In this document: positions 4,355 to 6,428 of the stretch, piece by piece | How positions within the stretch are numbered: position 1 is the first letter of the stretch | Layout: each line of letters starts with the position of its first letter | From: Muribaculaceae bacterium | GTDB lineage: Bacteria; Bacteroidota; Bacteroidia; Bacteroidales; Muribaculaceae | DNA: 6,428 bases | Assembly (NCBI GenBank): GCA_029060585.1 | Contig: JAIDTS010000131.1 | Span: 1-6,428, forward strand | Direction: 5' to 3' | Program-made: the position numbers and the translations under genes | Notes under the pieces: model-generated | What the model saw: the letters and a program-made list of their open reading frames with translations, nothing else | What the model was told of the DNA's origin: nothing | The model's database searches: none

Positions 4355-6145
4355 TTGAAGCATTATAACTTATCTGTCGGAGAGTATGGGCGGGCAATGA
4401 TATGGTATGTCATTGTCTTTGCCGGGTTGCTCATGGAGTGGGGTCTCATGAAGGACGGGCTCGACATAAAGTATTCCAGCATCATAGGAACCATGATTAA
4501 GGCCTTCGGCGACGTAGCGCTTATTCTATTTCCCTTCTGGCTTCTGACACCCAGATGGCGATGGACCGCACTGTTGCCCTTATGGATATTTACAATTTGG
4601 GGCGTGACAAACCTTGCGTATTACCGCTTCTGGAACGACCTCATTCCGCCGGCAGCCGTCACTATGGGGAGCAACGTAGACGGCAACCTTATGGAATACG
4701 GCTTAGCACTGCTTCGCGACAAAGACCTGCTGATGGCCTGCATCCCCTGTCTGGCATCGGTATCGATATTGTTTGTAAAACCTTCGAGCGCTCCATCTTT
4801 CAGCATAAGGATGAAGTGCTTGCTGACGACCGTCTCGCTTCTGGCGGGGGCCGCAGGTCAGGCTTCCTACCTCAAGACTACATATTCATGGCGAAACGCT
4901 ATAACGCCCCTAAGCTTTAAGGAGCGACTGGCCGATCATTTCACGGGGGGCTATACAGGGCAGCGGCAACTCTATATATACAACGGACCGGTCTATTATT
5001 GTCTCAGATTCACCTATGACGCTATCGGGCTGCTTTTAGACGGGCTGGACCTTACGGAGAAACAACGAGAGGAGATCGCGGAGTTCCTTAAAGTATATGA
5101 GCAGAAAGACTACGATGGCAAACATGAGGGGTCAACATCGGAGGGCACAGGCTGTCTTGATTCGATCAACGTGGTCTATATCATAGTAGAGTCGCTCAAC
5201 TCAGACATGGTAGGGCGACGGATAGGGGGGAATGCTGTCATGCCGACGCTCGATTCACTTGCAGTTAAGGAGGGGACTACGGTATTCGACAATGTAGTCA
5301 GCCAGATAAAGGCGTCAAGTTCGTCGGACGGGCATCTTCTGCTCATGACAGGTCTGCTTCCTCCGGAGAAAGCAGCGTATTCGATCATGTATGGTTCCAA
5401 CAACAGATTCCCCTCACTTGCAGACGCTCTTCGGAAGCATAACAAATATCTTCTTCTCGCCGACGAGGGGGTATGCTGGAACGAAGGGAACACACTGCGC
5501 AACTTCGGGCTCGGAGAGCCGCTTGCAATAAAAGACAGGCCGCAGTATCCGACTGATGAATACGGCAGGGACGGAGCCATGTTCATGCAGGCTATAGAGA
5601 TGATGAATGAGATAAAGGAGCCTTTCTTCATGACGCTGATGACCATCTCCATGCACATCCCCTTCAAGGAGGAGGCCTGGCCGCTTCCCGATGACCTGAG
5701 GAATGCGGAAGGAATGACGCAGATGGAGAAGGACTACGCCAACATGTGCCGAAATACAGACCGCTGGATCGGGACATTCCTGAAGAGCCTTCCCGAGAAC
5801 ACCATAGTCTTCATAGCATCAGACCATCATCAGGACATAGCCTCAGGCCGCTCCGCTGATCCGAGGGCCTTCTTCATGGCTGTCAACAGCGGACGCACGG
5901 AGCGGATCTCGCGCACCGTGGGACAGGCGAACCTCTTTCCCGCCACTCTCGACATATTAGGATCTGATTTGAAATACAGGGGCCTCGCTCCGTCGGGCTT
6001 CGACAAGAGTGTAGACGGCACCATGGACTCATACGGAAACATATACGGAAAACCCTCCCGGGAGGCGCTTGACACTCTCAAGAGGGCTTATGAAATATCC
6101 GATATTATCATCAGGGGAGATTATTTTCAAGCCAAAGATCTATGA
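4355..6145 (+). CDS. LtaS-like membrane protein: five helices plus extracytoplasmic sulfatase-fold domain
   Basis: Belongs to the LTA synthase / phosphoglycerol transferase branch of the alkaline phosphatase superfamily. In the TTG-start numbering (596 residues), five hydrophobic segments lie near 15-32, 45-65, 69-90, 124-142 and 154-172. A sulfatase-fold domain on the outer side of the inner membrane spans about 271-540. Likely metal and active-site residues are Glu279 (IIVESLNSD), a nucleophile at Ser323 in ASSSSDGH where LtaS has Thr in a KTSD context, His434 (SMHIPF) and Asp490-His491 (ASDHHQ). Family members transfer phosphoglycerol or phosphoethanolamine head groups from phospholipid to glycans or lipids. 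Bacteroidetes do not make lipoteichoic acid, so the real substrate is unknown. The start is ambiguous: TTG at 4355 has an AT-rich upstream region, while an in-frame ATG at 4397 (residue 15) would begin at the first helix. The tRNA terminator separates it from upstream genes, so it should have its own promoter, but none is clear. Confidence 0.87.
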   Translation: MKHYNLSVGEYGRAMIWYVIVFAGLLMEWGLMKDGLDIKYSSIIGTMIKAFGDVALILFPFWLLTPRWRWTALLPLWIFTIWGVTNLAYYRFWNDLIPPAAVTMGSNVDGNLMEYGLALLRDKDLLMACIPCLASVSILFVKPSSAPSFSIRMKCLLTTVSLLAGAAGQASYLKTTYSWRNAITPLSFKERLADHFTGGYTGQRQLYIYNGPVYYCLRFTYDAIGLLLDGLDLTEKQREEIAEFLKVYEQKDYDGKHEGSTSEGTGCLDSINVVYIIVESLNSDMVGRRIGGNAVMPTLDSLAVKEGTTVFDNVVSQIKASSSSDGHLLLMTGLLPPEKAAYSIMYGSNNRFPSLADALRKHNKYLLLADEGVCWNEGNTLRNFGLGEPLAIKDRPQYPTDEYGRDGAMFMQAIEMMNEIKEPFFMTLMTISMHIPFKEEAWPLPDDLRNAEGMTQMEKDYANMCRNTDRWIGTFLKSLPENTIVFIASDHHQDIASGRSADPRAFFMAVNSGRTERISRTVGQANLFPATLDILGSDLKYRGLAPSGFDKSVDGTMDSYGNIYGKPSREALDTLKRAYEISDIIIRGDYFQAKDL

Positions 6146-6428
6146 TTCGGCGGGAAAGAGAGGGCTGGGATGGCAAAGGAGGATGGGAGTCGCGGGTGAA
6201 CCATCCGGCTGAAGTCAGTTCTCCATCGGAGAGGCGGATATCGCCGCTTCTATATTCAGCCACAAACCCTACCATCATCTGTCCGGGGAACGGCCAGCTC
6301 TGGCTCCCGACATAGCGTATATCTGACACCTCAAGGGATGTCTCTTCCCTCACTTCGCGGGCCACGCACTGCTCGAGGGTCTCGCCCGTCTCCACGAATC
6401 CGGCTACCAGGGCATGCACATCGGGATG
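6111..6428 (-). CDS. nudC: NADH pyrophosphatase-type Nudix hydrolase (NudC-like), 5' partial
   Basis: This is the C-terminal part (105 residues visible) of a NudC-family enzyme, which splits NAD(H) into NMN(H) and AMP and in E. coli also removes NAD caps from RNA. The frame stays open to the right edge of the window. The GTG at 6417-6419 (minus strand) is internal, because the family's N-terminal domain and zinc ribbon must lie beyond the edge. The Nudix box begins at GFVETGE and runs through REVREETSL, matching GX5EX7REUXEEXGU except that the last glycine is serine. The catalytic REVxEE glutamates are intact. The NudC signature SQPWPFPxS appears as SQSWPFPGQ, about 20 residues after the Nudix box, as expected. 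The C terminus SLSRRIIDLWLENNLP is family-like. The gene converges with the LtaS-like gene and overlaps its end by 35 bp. Confidence 0.88.
   Translation of the reverse strand, partial: HPDVHALVAGFVETGETLEQCVAREVREETSLEVSDIRYVGSQSWPFPGQMMVGFVAEYRSGDIRLSDGELTSAGWFTRDSHPPLPSQPSLSRRIIDLWLENNLP

Overview
The window looks like chromosomal DNA of a member of the Bacteroidales, possibly a Muribaculaceae-like gut bacterium; the family is inferred and was not checked against a database. Four signs support the order. Two promoters match the Bacteroidetes primary-sigma consensus (TTTG, 20-nt spacer, TANNTTTG). Start codons mostly lack a clear Shine-Dalgarno sequence. The tRNA gene does not encode its CCA tail. 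The histidine kinase has the AHQLGTPISS and RGWGLGL motifs I associate with Bacteroidetes kinases.

Layout, left to right. Bases 1-1101 hold most of a membrane sensor histidine kinase whose start lies upstream of the window. After 38 nt comes aroK (shikimate kinase, 1140-1682), probably read in the same transcript. A strong predicted promoter overlapping the aroK 3' end drives a gene of the alanine dehydrogenase / transhydrogenase family (1768-2892), followed after 46 nt by a GT4 glycosyltransferase (2939-4018), with no promoter visible between those two. The gap 4019-4354 holds a second, almost identical promoter, a tRNA-Pro(CGG) gene and a strong intrinsic terminator. Then comes a five-helix membrane protein with an LtaS-like sulfatase-fold domain (4355-6145). 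Its 3' end overlaps by 35 bp the end of a convergent gene on the minus strand, the C-terminal part of a NudC-type Nudix hydrolase that runs off the right edge.

The genes do not form one obvious pathway. aroK is core aromatic amino-acid synthesis, the tRNA is housekeeping, and the glycosyltransferase and LtaS-like protein both suggest envelope or glycan work but lie in separate transcripts. I see no mobile element, CRISPR array, toxin-antitoxin pair or defence system, and no clear sign of a new multi-gene system.

The most interesting structure lies between the genes. Three of the spacers hold short arrays with a strict 7-bp period but three different unit sequences, each starting at or just after a stop codon. 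The second point of interest is the alanine-dehydrogenase-like protein, in which several residues expected for catalysis and NAD binding are replaced.
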